DNA from: Spirochaetota bacterium
GTDB lineage: Bacteria; Spirochaetota; UBA4802; UBA5368
NCBI GenBank assembly: GCA_025457965.1
Contig: JALOTJ010000011.1
Coordinates: forward strand, 1-44,124
Reading direction: 5' to 3'
Length of the DNA stretch: 44,124 bases
Position 1 is the stretch's first letter, and every line of letters starts with the position of its first letter. The notes below the pieces were generated by a model. It saw only the letters and a program-made list of their open reading frames with translations. It did not search any database and had not been told where the DNA came from. Of the stretch, positions 1 to 8,418 are shown one piece after another. A program made the translations under genes and the position numbers.

Positions 1-1
1 G

Positions 2-760
2 CCCTCGCTCATGATAGGCGTTCTCCTGGGGCATTCCTTCGCCGTGCTGGCAAACGCGTTGTTCGCGACCTCCCTCGATCCGATCGTATTCGCCCTCGTG
101 GGCATGGGAGGGGTGCTTGCCGGCATCAATGCGATTCCTCTTACCTCGATACTCCTGGTGTTCGAGGTGACGGGCGACTATCACTTCATCCTGCCGCTCA
201 TGTTCGTTTCGATCATCGCGTATCTGGTGGTTATCTACGTCAACAGGGGCGGCACGTACGCGCTCGAATTGATGAAGGAAGGAATCGACGTTTCAAAGCG
301 CGGAGAGATGGACCTGCTCGGCAAGATCAAGGTGCGCGAGCTCAGGAAGACGGACTTCGACGTGGTGAGCCACCGCACCCCGTTTCGTAAACTTGCCGAC
401 ATCCTCATGCACTCCACGTACGGCGATGTGTTCGTATTAAATGATAAAAAGGAGCTGCTTGGCGTAATCTCCCTGCGGCAGGTGCGCCAGGCGATCGTGT
501 CGCATGAGCTGACCGAACTCCTTATCGCGGACGACGTCACCGCCGAGGTGCCGGTGGTCACCGAGGATGATCCGGTATCGCTGGCCATGCAGAAGATCGA
601 GGAATACGACCTCGAGACGATCCCCGTCGTTAAGTCCGAGAAGAACCGGTCGGTTACGGGCGTGCTGACGCATCGCGATATAATCCAGGCCTACAACCGG
701 CTCCTCGACACGTGGACCACGGACCAGTTCCTGACCGATTCGAAGCCCCGCGGATCGTAG
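2..760 (+). CDS. ClC-type chloride channel/antiporter with C-terminal CBS pair (5' truncated)
   Basis: The frame is open from base 2, so this is the 3' part of a gene that begins outside the window. The first in-frame ATG, at base 11, lies inside the conserved ClC core and is not the true start. The visible part reads PSLMIG..., then the glycine- and alanine-rich segment around VGMGGVLAGINAIPLT and the LLVFEVTGDYHFILPL stretch, which is typical of the last transmembrane helices of ClC proteins. After about residue 95 it becomes soluble and carries two CBS-like repeats, with the phrases DVFVLNDKKELLGVISL and LETIPVVKS...VTGVLTHRDI. ClC proteins move chloride through the inner membrane, often in exchange for protons, and CBS pairs usually bind adenine nucleotides. 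The gene ends 89 bases before leuS on the same strand. The family call is firm; ion specificity cannot be judged without the N-terminal filter. Confidence 0.88.
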   Translation, partial: PSLMIGVLLGHSFAVLANALFATSLDPIVFALVGMGGVLAGINAIPLTSILLVFEVTGDYHFILPLMFVSIIAYLVVIYVNRGGTYALELMKEGIDVSKRGEMDLLGKIKVRELRKTDFDVVSHRTPFRKLADILMHSTYGDVFVLNDKKELLGVISLRQVRQAIVSHELTELLIADDVTAEVPVVTEDDPVSLAMQKIEEYDLETIPVVKSEKNRSVTGVLTHRDIIQAYNRLLDTWTTDQFLTDSKPRGS

Positions 761-849
761 CGGAGCGCCCCGTTTTTCAGCAATGTTCTTGACTTTTAGC
801 GCTTTTAAAAAGAATGAAAGCGTCGATACCAATGAGCGCGAGGTGTTCC

Positions 850-3318
850 ATGGCGGAGCGCGATTATACGTTTAAAGAGATTGAGTCCAAATGGCAGAAG
901 CGCTGGGAAGAAGCCGGAGTCTTCGAATCCAGACGCGACCCGAAGCGGAAGAAGTACTACCTTCTTGAGATGTTTCCTTATCCCTCGGGCCGTCTGCACA
1001 TGGGCCACGTGCGCAATTATTCCATCGGCGACCTGATGGCGCGATTCAAGCGCATGAGGGGGTTCAACGTTCTGCACCCCATCGGCTGGGACGCGTTCGG
1101 CCTGCCTGCCGAGAACGCGGCGATAAAGGGCGGAATACCACCGTACCGCTGGACGCTGGACAACATAGGTTACATGAAGGAGCAGTTCCGCAAGCTCGGG
1201 GTCTCCTATGACTGGACGCGCGAGGTCGCCACCTGCGATCCCGATTACTACCGCTGGAACCAGTGGGTGTTCTGCAAAATGTACGAGAAGGGGCTCGCCT
1301 ACAAGAAGAAGGCCTCGGTAAACTGGTGCCCCTCGTGCAACACGGTGCTGGCGAACGAGCAGGTTGAGGACGGCCTCTGCTGGCGATGCGACTCGAGCGT
1401 CACGCAGAAGGAGCTCGAACAGTGGTTCTTTAAAATAACCGATTATGCGGACAACCTGCTGAAAGGGCACGACGAACTCGGCGACGGCTGGCCCGAGCGC
1501 GTGGTCGTGATGCAGCGTAACTGGATCGGCCGTTCGACCGGCCTTACCGTAAACTTCAGGCTAGAGAGCGGCGAGGACTTTCCCATCTACACGACGCGTC
1601 CCGATACGGTATTCGGCGTCACCTTCATGGTCATCGCGCCCGAACATCCGCTGCTGGATCGGGTGACAAATCCGGAGGTTCGCGGTTTTATCGAGCGGTT
1701 CAAGTCGCAGTCCCTGGTCGACCGGCTTTCGGAAGAGAAGGAGAAGGAAGGAGTCGACACCGGGCTGAAAATAGTCAATCCCTTCAACGGCGATCTCGTG
1801 CCGCTGTACGTGGGCAACTTCGTGCTGATGGAATACGGAACCGGCGCCATCATGGCGGTGCCCGCGCACGATTCGCGCGACTTCGCCTTCGCGAAAAAAT
1901 ACGGGATTCCCGTCAAGGTGGTGATCGACCGCCCCGGGGAGCCGCTGTCGTTGGAGACCATGGACGACGCCTACATCGACGAGGGCGTCTGCGTCAATTC
2001 GGGTCCGTTCAACGAGCTCGGGAATAAAGAGGCGATGGCGAAGATAGCGGATTACGCGGAGGAGAAGGGTTTCGGTAAGCGCGCCGTGACCTACCGCCTT
2101 CGCGACTGGCTGATCTCGCGACAGCGCTACTGGGGCTGTCCGATTCCCGTGGTCTATTGCGAAAAATGCGGCCCGGCGCTGGTGCCGGAGAAGGAGTTGC
2201 CGGTGGTTCTGCCCACCGAGGTGGAGTTCCGGGGCGACTCGCGCTCGCCGCTGACGTTCATGGATGATTTCATCAACACAAGCTGCCCGAAGTGCGGCGG
2301 TGCGGCGCGGCGCGAGACCGACACCATGGACACCTTCGTGGACTCGTCGTGGTATTTCGCGAAGTTCACCTCTCCGAAATCGAAGGAGATGTTCGACCGG
2401 GAGGAGGTCGACTACTGGATGCCCGTGGACCAGTATATCGGCGGTATCGAGCACGCGTGCATGCACCTGCTCTATGCGCGCTTTTTCAACATGGTGCTCC
2501 ACGACCTTGGACTGGTAAAATGCCGCGAGCCGTTCACCAGGCTCCTCACGCAGGGGATGGTGATCAAGGACGGCGCCAAGATGAGTAAGTCCAAAGGGAA
2601 CATCGTGGACCCCGATAAAATAATCGAGGATTACGGCGCGGACACCGCGCGGCTTTTCATGCTCTTCGCCTCGCCGCCCGACAAGGATCTCGACTGGTCG
2701 GACAAGGGCGTGGAGGGATGTTTCCGTTTCATAGGCCGCGTGTGGCGCATCGTGAGCAAATATGCCGACCGCTATGCCGGAGGGAAAACGGCCCCGGACG
2801 CGGGGCTTTCGGATGCGCTCCGGTCGATTCGGATCGAGCTCCACCGCACGGTGAAGATCGTGACCAACGATATCGAGGAGCGCATGCAGTACAACACCGC
2901 CATAGCCCGCATGATGGAGCTGGTGAACGCGCTCTACCAGCTCCCCGAGGCTGAGGCCGCCACGCCGGAGGGTGCGAAGGTCATCTCCGAAATTTTCGAT
3001 TCGCTGATCCCGATGCTCTCCCCCTTCGTACCGCACGTGGCAGAGGAGATGTGGGCAATGCTGGGCCACAGGGAGCTCCTCGTCGACCATCCGTGGCCTT
3101 CATATATTGAGGCTTTGTCGATGCGGGAGGAGATCGAAATCGTCTTCCAGGTCAACGGCAAGAATCGCTCGAAGGCGGCGGTTGCGCCTGACGTCAAAAA
3201 GGAAGAGATGGAAAAGCTCGCGCTTGGCGACCAGCGGATCGCGGAATTCACCGCGGGGAAGCAGGTCGTGAAAGTAATCGTGGTTCCGGGGAAGCTGGTC
3301 AATATCGTCGTTAAATAA
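850..3318 (+). CDS. leuS: Leucyl-tRNA synthetase
   Basis: This class I aminoacyl-tRNA synthetase charges tRNA-Leu with leucine in the cytoplasm. The chosen start gives 822 residues, close to the usual bacterial length. The frame is open to an ATG at 814, but the ATG at 850 has a GAGGT box five bases upstream and gives the usual family beginning (MAERDYTFKEIESKWQ). The HIGH motif is HMGH at residues 50-53 and the KMSKS motif is at 577-581. Between them lie the zinc-ribbon cysteines (CPSC/CWRC and later CEKC/CPKC) and the CP1 editing domain with TTRPDTVFGVTF. The C-terminal anticodon-binding region and the short LeuS tail (VNGKNRSKAAV) are present, so the gene looks intact. A strong intrinsic terminator follows. 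A TTGACT hexamer at 789-794 could be a -35 box, but I see no convincing -10 box. Confidence 0.97.
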   Translation: MAERDYTFKEIESKWQKRWEEAGVFESRRDPKRKKYYLLEMFPYPSGRLHMGHVRNYSIGDLMARFKRMRGFNVLHPIGWDAFGLPAENAAIKGGIPPYRWTLDNIGYMKEQFRKLGVSYDWTREVATCDPDYYRWNQWVFCKMYEKGLAYKKKASVNWCPSCNTVLANEQVEDGLCWRCDSSVTQKELEQWFFKITDYADNLLKGHDELGDGWPERVVVMQRNWIGRSTGLTVNFRLESGEDFPIYTTRPDTVFGVTFMVIAPEHPLLDRVTNPEVRGFIERFKSQSLVDRLSEEKEKEGVDTGLKIVNPFNGDLVPLYVGNFVLMEYGTGAIMAVPAHDSRDFAFAKKYGIPVKVVIDRPGEPLSLETMDDAYIDEGVCVNSGPFNELGNKEAMAKIADYAEEKGFGKRAVTYRLRDWLISRQRYWGCPIPVVYCEKCGPALVPEKELPVVLPTEVEFRGDSRSPLTFMDDFINTSCPKCGGAARRETDTMDTFVDSSWYFAKFTSPKSKEMFDREEVDYWMPVDQYIGGIEHACMHLLYARFFNMVLHDLGLVKCREPFTRLLTQGMVIKDGAKMSKSKGNIVDPDKIIEDYGADTARLFMLFASPPDKDLDWSDKGVEGCFRFIGRVWRIVSKYADRYAGGKTAPDAGLSDALRSIRIELHRTVKIVTNDIEERMQYNTAIARMMELVNALYQLPEAEAATPEGAKVISEIFDSLIPMLSPFVPHVAEEMWAMLGHRELLVDHPWPSYIEALSMREEIEIVFQVNGKNRSKAAVAPDVKKEEMEKLALGDQRIAEFTAGKQVVKVIVVPGKLVNIVVK

Positions 3319-3344
3319 GAATCGAGCGTACGCAGGACGCGAAG

Positions 3345-3372
3345 GCCGGGCGAAAGCCCGGCTTTTTGTTTT
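3345..3372 (+). terminator. Intrinsic terminator after leuS
   Basis: A perfect 7-bp GC stem (GCCGGGC / GCCCGGC) with a GAAA tetraloop is followed directly by TTTTTGTTTT. It lies 26 bases after the leuS stop codon and separates leuS from the sugar cluster. Confidence 0.92.
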
Positions 3373-3395
3373 CAGCGGATGGAGGTGAATTCTTC

Positions 3396-3426
3396 TTGCA
3401 ATATTTGCGCGCAAATATGATATAAT
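3396..3426 (+). promoter_or_regulatory. Putative promoter of the sugar-acid cluster
   Basis: TTGCAA at 3396-3401 could serve as the -35 box and the perfect TATAAT at 3421-3426 as the -10 box. The spacer is 19 bases, which is long; an overlapping GATATA at 3419-3424 would give 17. Transcription would start near 3433, leaving a leader of about 130 bases before the transporter start at 3562. The spacer is filled by an 18-bp palindrome, described separately. Confidence 0.6.
3401..3418. promoter_or_regulatory. 18-bp perfect palindrome, candidate LacI-family operator
   Basis: ATATTTGCGCGCAAATAT reads the same on both strands over all 18 bases and sits between the -35 and -10 boxes. A repressor bound here would block RNA polymerase. 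LacI-family proteins bind symmetric sites of about this size with a GC-containing centre, and a LacI-family gene closes the downstream cluster. The pairing of regulator and site is inferred from position only. Confidence 0.55.
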
Positions 3427-3561
3427 AATTCCGGTATCAAATGTCGGGGGAACGGTGTTCTCATTGACCAAACGCGCTCGTCAGTTCCGCGCCGGTATCA
3501 CTCTCGGGATTTCATGCCGGATGTGCCGCAGACGCTCAATATGATGGGGAGAGTGACGGGC

Positions 3562-5013
3562 ATGGATCATGTAAACGACGAGAGGTTGAGTCTTTCGACA
3601 AAGCTGGGTTTCGGCGCCGGGGACATCTTTGGCGGCGGATCGATGGTCATCATCGGTTTTTTTTACCTGTATTTTATCACCGACGTGCTGCTCATCTCGC
3701 CGGCCCTGGCGGGGATCGTTTTTCTGATCAGCAAAATCTGGGACGCCTCTATCGATCCGATCATCGGGGTTATCACGGACCGTACGCGGACGCGCTTCGG
3801 CCGCAGGAGGCCGTATTTTCTGGCCGGGGTGGTCCTCGTCTCGCTGGCCTTTTCGATGCTCTGGTACAATGTAGGTTTCGAAAAGGAATGGCAACGAATG
3901 GCCTACGCGCTGGGCTCGTACATGTTCTTTACGACGGTGCACTCCTTCATGATGATCCCGTATTTCTCGCTGGCGTCGGAGCTCACGCTCGATTACACCG
4001 AGCGGACCTCGCTGGCTACTGTAAGAATGCTCTTCTCGATGGGTTCATCCCTTGTCTGCGCGGTGGTCCCCTACGAGATCGTCAAGATGTTCCCGGACGA
4101 GAGTACCGGTTTCTTCGTGATGGCTGTTATCTTTGGCCTGGTGTTCGGCCTGCCGTACCTGGCGACGTTTTTCCTGACCAGGGAGCGCAGGGAATTCCAG
4201 CGCGAACCCGAGCCGTTCAGCTTCAGGAAGACCTTCATCGAGCCGTTCAAGACCCCCACCTTCGTGAACGTACTGCTGATGTACCTGTTCACGATGTCGA
4301 CGATGGACATCATCATGTCCATAATGATGTACTTCATGACCTATTTCATGCAAAGGAGCGGTGAGACCAATTACGTGCTCGGATCGCTTCTCATCGCTCA
4401 AATGGTCGCAATAGTCATCTTCTCCGCGATAAGCAAGCGTACGGGCAAAAAGCGTAGCTTCATCTACGCGGCCACGGCATGGCTCTTCATCATGGCCTCG
4501 AGCCTTTTAATCGGCCCCGGTCAGCCGGTGTGGCTCATTTACGCCTTCGGCGCGCTGGTCGGTCTGGGCTCCGGCGGGATGGTCATTATGATCTATTCGA
4601 TCCTTCCGGATGTGCCCGACGCCGACGAGCTCTATACCGGGGAGCGGCGGGAGGGGACCTATTCCGGGGTGATATCCTTTCTCAGGCAGTTAAGCACGGC
4701 GTTCGGTATCTTCCTCGTCTCCAATGCGCTCTCGCTCGCCGGTTTTAAAAAGCCCGTCAAGGAAATGGTGGACGGCGTGAGTACGCTGGTGAAACAACAG
4801 CAGTCTCCCGAGCTTCTAATGACGCTGCGGCTCATGCTCGCGCTCATCCCGGTCGTATACCTGCTCGTATGCATATACAACGCGCACCGGTACAGTCTTA
4901 CGCCGGGGTTGCATGACCGCCTTAAGAATTTCCTCGCCGCGCGGCGAAGCGGCGCCGCCACGGACCGCGCGGAAGAGGAATTTCTGAAACGCTCGCTCGA
5001 GCGACACGGCTAA
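3562..5013 (+). CDS. GPH-family sugar:cation symporter (MelB/UidB-like)
   Basis: This inner-membrane permease of the glycoside-pentoside-hexuronide (GPH) branch of the MFS superfamily imports sugars or glycosides with a cation. The hydrophobic profile fits about twelve helices. The segment after helix 2, GVITDRTRTRFGRRRPY, is the conserved GPH loop, and SILPDVPDADE matches the family's second-half signature. Possible starts are 3514, 3541, 3544 and 3562. I chose 3562 (483 residues) because GGGGAGAG lies about eight bases upstream and the product begins close to helix 1, as usual. It is the first gene of a co-directional cluster with mannonate-pathway enzymes, so a hexuronide, aldonate or mannoside-like substrate is plausible; the sequence alone does not fix the substrate. 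Confidence 0.9.
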   Translation: MDHVNDERLSLSTKLGFGAGDIFGGGSMVIIGFFYLYFITDVLLISPALAGIVFLISKIWDASIDPIIGVITDRTRTRFGRRRPYFLAGVVLVSLAFSMLWYNVGFEKEWQRMAYALGSYMFFTTVHSFMMIPYFSLASELTLDYTERTSLATVRMLFSMGSSLVCAVVPYEIVKMFPDESTGFFVMAVIFGLVFGLPYLATFFLTRERREFQREPEPFSFRKTFIEPFKTPTFVNVLLMYLFTMSTMDIIMSIMMYFMTYFMQRSGETNYVLGSLLIAQMVAIVIFSAISKRTGKKRSFIYAATAWLFIMASSLLIGPGQPVWLIYAFGALVGLGSGGMVIMIYSILPDVPDADELYTGERREGTYSGVISFLRQLSTAFGIFLVSNALSLAGFKKPVKEMVDGVSTLVKQQQSPELLMTLRLMLALIPVVYLLVCIYNAHRYSLTPGLHDRLKNFLAARRSGAATDRAEEEFLKRSLERHG

Positions 5014-5048
5014 CCGGAAGGGGCGGATTCGGTGCAAAGGGGATGAAT

Positions 5049-7580
5049 ATGCGTACAGGGGAAACATCGATTCATGTCGCGTTTCGTTTTCATGGAAACT
5101 TTTACCATTCCTATCGGGGTGATACGGCGGATGAGCTCGGCTTCGGGAAGGATATCCGCGTCATCAGGCGGATACTGGAGGTGCTCGACGGATTCAATGA
5201 GAAAGGCGTTCCGGTGCGCGGTACGTGGGACTTCGAGAATTATTTTTCGCTCCAGATCATTATGCCGCGGCACTGCCCGGACATCGTCGAGTCGCTGAAG
5301 CGGCGGGTGAAGGCGGGGACGGACGAGATGCAGATAATGTCCTATAACAACGGCATCATGAACGCACACACGGCCGTCGAGTTCGACGCGGCGATCGAGC
5401 GTTCGATCTCGAACGCGGACTGTTCCGGGGTGCGGGATGTGTTCGGCTCGTTCGCGCCGATGGTGCGGCCGCAGGAGATGATGTATACGCCGGCGCACCT
5501 GTCGCTCTATCCCCGGCACGGAATACAATACATCAGCCTGTATTACAGCGCGATCCCGTTCAACGCCTTCAGCGCGTTTGTCCCCAGGCTGTCAACCAGG
5601 GAGCGTTTCAATCCCCTAAGGCTCAGCGCTCCCGGACTCGATGCGGAGATGGTGATGGTGCCCGCGTACAACCCGGGCGATCTCATCGACAACATCTCCC
5701 TGCGGCGTTGGGTGAAACGGCTGCGGCGCGAACAGCTCCGTATGGACGGGCCGTCAGACCTTCTGCTGCTCATCGACATGGACGCGGACGACGAGTTCTG
5801 GTGCGGAATCGAGGTGCCCGTTCTGTCACGGATATACTCGATGGGACGCGGCCTGAAGGGGCTCATAGAGAGCGTCCTGGACCTCGACTATGTGCGCTTT
5901 ACCACGCCGTGCAGCTATCTGGAAGATCATCCTCCGGTTGGTACGGTCAGCCTCGGGCAGGACACCGCTGACGGGAGCTTCGACGGTCTGGCGAGCTGGG
6001 CGGAGAAATGGGAGAACCAGCTGCTGTGGACCGGGATCGAGCGCTCGCGGATTCTTGAACTGCAGGCGCTGCGCGTCATTGACAGCGTGTCGCATGGTAC
6101 GGCCATGGCGGCGCGGTCGCTCCTCGCCGAGTCGTTCGAGGGCAGGCTTCGATCGCTCTCCACGACGCATTTCGGTATGGCCGCACCGGTCATGAACCGC
6201 ACGAGGCTTGCCTCGGCGGTCGAAATTGTCGAAAATTCGGTCGCGAAGGCGGCAAACTCCCTCGGAACACTTCTTCCCGGGGTGGAAGGGGAGGTGGGTG
6301 GCGGGTTGACGCTGTTCGATTATACCAGGGGAATCACAAGCGGCGGTATTCACTACAAGGCCTGTTCATCGAGGGCGCTGATGCGCCTTCCGCTGCGCGT
6401 CGGGGAAGTCGGTGAAGGGCAGATCGTCCTTTTAGACGATGCGGGATCCCGAGTGCCCTCGGCGCTTATGACGGGAGGACGCGGTGCTGAGCTCTGTTTC
6501 GTGGCCGAAACGGAGGCGGGAGGAAAAAGGGACTTCAGGGTGGAACGCAAACGAAATAACCATGAAGCGCCCGTGATAAAGCGACCGGTGCGAGCGGAAG
6601 GAGGCAGGCTGGAGAATGAATTCCTCTCGCTCGGGTTTGATTCGAAGGGAGCGTTTACCGGGCTGTCATACGGAGGAAAGCCCGTGCTTGGGGCCGGAAC
6701 GATGCGGGCGGGGGTCACCTACCGGCAGAAACGCTCGGATGTGACCGCCTGGTCGACGATAGAATCCGGTGCTCTGGGAGATGGATTGATCGGCATGGTG
6801 AAACTTGCCGGCGAGCTCGGATTCGGCGGCGGGAAGGAGCACCGGCTTCGCATAGAGAGGGAGCTTGCGCTCGCAGCGGGATTGCCCTACCTGTACATCA
6901 CGCAGACCGTGCACTATCCGAAGACGCCGCCCTACGGGTTCAATCCCGGCCGTGCTATGCGCCTTCAGCAGCAATGGGACACCCGCTGGAAAGAGGTCAT
7001 GCCGTGCGAAATGGAGCCGTTGTTTCATGGAACCCCTGCCAATCCGCTTCGGGTGTGGAAATATAACCATCTCGGGCATATGAGCTCCTATGAGCTGGAC
7101 TACGGCAAATTTTCAAAAAACCGCGAGCTCGACTCGTGCAACAATCATGCCACAAACGGATGGGTGGCGGTGTCGAACGGAAAGCGGGGACTGCTCATCG
7201 CCCAGACGGCGGAGGTGCTGTGCTCTCTCGCGTTTTGTCCGCTGCGCACGCGCAGGAATAAGGAAGGCCTGCGTGTGTTCATGAACCCGTTCGGAAGCTA
7301 TACGGGGCGGCAATATGCCTATCCCACGAAATATACGGGGCTCGGCTGGCTGGTGGCGGTACGTTTTTCAGCATCCGACCATATCGCTCCCTATGCGCCA
7401 TCGTACAACGGAAAGACACAGCGATTCCGTTTGATGGTCGCCCCGTATGAAGGCGACGAACCGCCGGAGTCTCTCAGGGCGGACGCGGCGGCCTTTGCGT
7501 ACCCGTATCTTGCCGTCGGCGACGGAACTATTTTCGACGAATCGCCCTGTCGTTCATGGAAGATGGAGAAGGACTGGTAA
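5049..7580 (+). CDS. Large putative glycosidase, GH38/GH57-like fold
   Basis: This is a soluble protein of about 843 residues with no signal peptide, so it probably acts on an imported substrate in the cytoplasm. The N-terminal third (FRFHGNFYHSY..., then GTWDFEN and EMQIMSYNNGIMNAH) has the look of the seven-stranded barrel shared by GH38 alpha-mannosidases and GH57 enzymes. A helical middle (LSTTHFGMAAPVMNRTRLA) resembles the GH38 bundle, and the C-terminal half is beta-rich, as in GH38. I do not see the usual GH38 HxDxxW metal motif, so it may belong to a divergent or unnamed family. ATG codons at 5043 and 5049 are both possible; GGGG at 5039-5042 favours 5049. It is flanked by a GPH permease and sugar isomerases. 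Fold confidence is moderate; substrate is unknown. Confidence 0.6.
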   Translation: MRTGETSIHVAFRFHGNFYHSYRGDTADELGFGKDIRVIRRILEVLDGFNEKGVPVRGTWDFENYFSLQIIMPRHCPDIVESLKRRVKAGTDEMQIMSYNNGIMNAHTAVEFDAAIERSISNADCSGVRDVFGSFAPMVRPQEMMYTPAHLSLYPRHGIQYISLYYSAIPFNAFSAFVPRLSTRERFNPLRLSAPGLDAEMVMVPAYNPGDLIDNISLRRWVKRLRREQLRMDGPSDLLLLIDMDADDEFWCGIEVPVLSRIYSMGRGLKGLIESVLDLDYVRFTTPCSYLEDHPPVGTVSLGQDTADGSFDGLASWAEKWENQLLWTGIERSRILELQALRVIDSVSHGTAMAARSLLAESFEGRLRSLSTTHFGMAAPVMNRTRLASAVEIVENSVAKAANSLGTLLPGVEGEVGGGLTLFDYTRGITSGGIHYKACSSRALMRLPLRVGEVGEGQIVLLDDAGSRVPSALMTGGRGAELCFVAETEAGGKRDFRVERKRNNHEAPVIKRPVRAEGGRLENEFLSLGFDSKGAFTGLSYGGKPVLGAGTMRAGVTYRQKRSDVTAWSTIESGALGDGLIGMVKLAGELGFGGGKEHRLRIERELALAAGLPYLYITQTVHYPKTPPYGFNPGRAMRLQQQWDTRWKEVMPCEMEPLFHGTPANPLRVWKYNHLGHMSSYELDYGKFSKNRELDSCNNHATNGWVAVSNGKRGLLIAQTAEVLCSLAFCPLRTRRNKEGLRVFMNPFGSYTGRQYAYPTKYTGLGWLVAVRFSASDHIAPYAPSYNGKTQRFRLMVAPYEGDEPPESLRADAAAFAYPYLAVGDGTIFDESPCRSWKMEKDW

Positions 7581-7596
7581 TGAAGGAGACCGACCC

Positions 7597-8418
7597 ATGA
7601 AACTAAGCGCTTCGACGTTCGTGTATTACCGCTATTCGCTGGATGATGCGATACGGCGCACGGCCTCGTTCGGTTACGATGGCGTCGAACTGTGGGGAGG
7701 ACGGCCCCACGCTTACTGCGAGGATATGAGTGCCGTCCGGATTGCCGGACTCCGGCGACTGATGGGCGACCTGGGAATATCCATATCGAATTTTATTCCG
7801 GCCCAGTTCCGCTACCCCGTCAATATCGCCGCACCCGACGATGACATGCGCCGCGCGAGCGTGGACTACATGAAGCGGAGCATCGACGCAGCGGCGGGGC
7901 TCGGCGCCCCCTCGGTGAGCGTGTGTCCCGGATACAGCCTGTACGGCCAGGGGCGGGACGCGGCGTGGGGCGCCATGCTCGAAAGCATGCGCGCGCTTTC
8001 CGAGCACACGGCCGGGATGCCGCTTTCGCTCTTCCTCGAACCCGGAAACCGCCACGAGACGGACCTCGTCATCACCCTGGATGACGGGATGCGCGCAATC
8101 CGCGAGCTCGGCCGTCCCATGGGACTCTGCGTGGACACCGGCCATTGCTTTGTAAACGGCGAGGCGCTTTCCGATGTCGTTTCGAAAACCGCGGGGATGG
8201 TCTGTCATTATCACATCGACGACAATAACGGCGTCACCGACGATCACATGGTCCCCGGTGACGGCAGGATGCACTACGATATTTTTCTACGCGCGCTCAA
8301 GGACTCCGGGTATACGGGATTTCTGGCTGTGGAGATCGGCTTTCAGTACACGGCCGATCCTGATGTCGCCGTTCAGCGAAGTGCCGCATTTCTGCGAAAA
8401 GCGCTGGAGGAGCTGTAA
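7597..8418 (+). CDS. Sugar isomerase/epimerase, TIM barrel, FrlC-like
   Basis: This 273-residue protein belongs to the xylose-isomerase-like TIM-barrel (AP endonuclease 2) family of metal-dependent ketose epimerases and isomerases. [16 protein letters not shown] near residue 25 and [20 protein letters not shown] near 205 strongly resemble fructoselysine 3-epimerase FrlC. Likely metal ligands are the Glu in LFLEPGN, the Asp in CVDTGH, the His in CHYHID and the Glu in LAVEIG, the usual E-D-H-E set. The frame is open further upstream to 7447, but AAGGAG at 7583-7588 places the start at ATG 7597. It follows the glycosidase by 16 bases, and its stop overlaps the next start by one base (TAATG), implying coupled translation. 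The probable reaction is C3 epimerisation or ketose isomerisation; the substrate is not known. Confidence 0.8.
   Translation: MKLSASTFVYYRYSLDDAIRRTASFGYDGVELWGGRPHAYCEDMSAVRIAGLRRLMGDLGISISNFIPAQFRYPVNIAAPDDDMRRASVDYMKRSIDAAAGLGAPSVSVCPGYSLYGQGRDAAWGAMLESMRALSEHTAGMPLSLFLEPGNRHETDLVITLDDGMRAIRELGRPMGLCVDTGHCFVNGEALSDVVSKTAGMVCHYHIDDNNGVTDDHMVPGDGRMHYDIFLRALKDSGYTGFLAVEIGFQYTADPDVAVQRSAAFLRKALEEL

Noticed and set aside
761-849. Possible T-box or other riboswitch before leuS
   Set aside because: The gap is only 89 bases and shows no specifier stem, T-box motif or terminator. The short leader of ileS also shows none.
1561-3090. Long minus-strand open frame opposite leuS (509 codons)
   Set aside because: It is a GC-driven shadow of leuS; the predicted protein is rich in His and Arg and has no recognisable domain. 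Similar shadows lie opposite the kinase gene (23332-25197) and the acyl-CoA synthetase gene (29969-31633).
3431-3500. Nine-base direct repeat CCGGTATCA at 3431-3439 and 3492-3500
   Set aside because: Only two copies in the leader with no shared flanks or symmetry; chance is a fair explanation.
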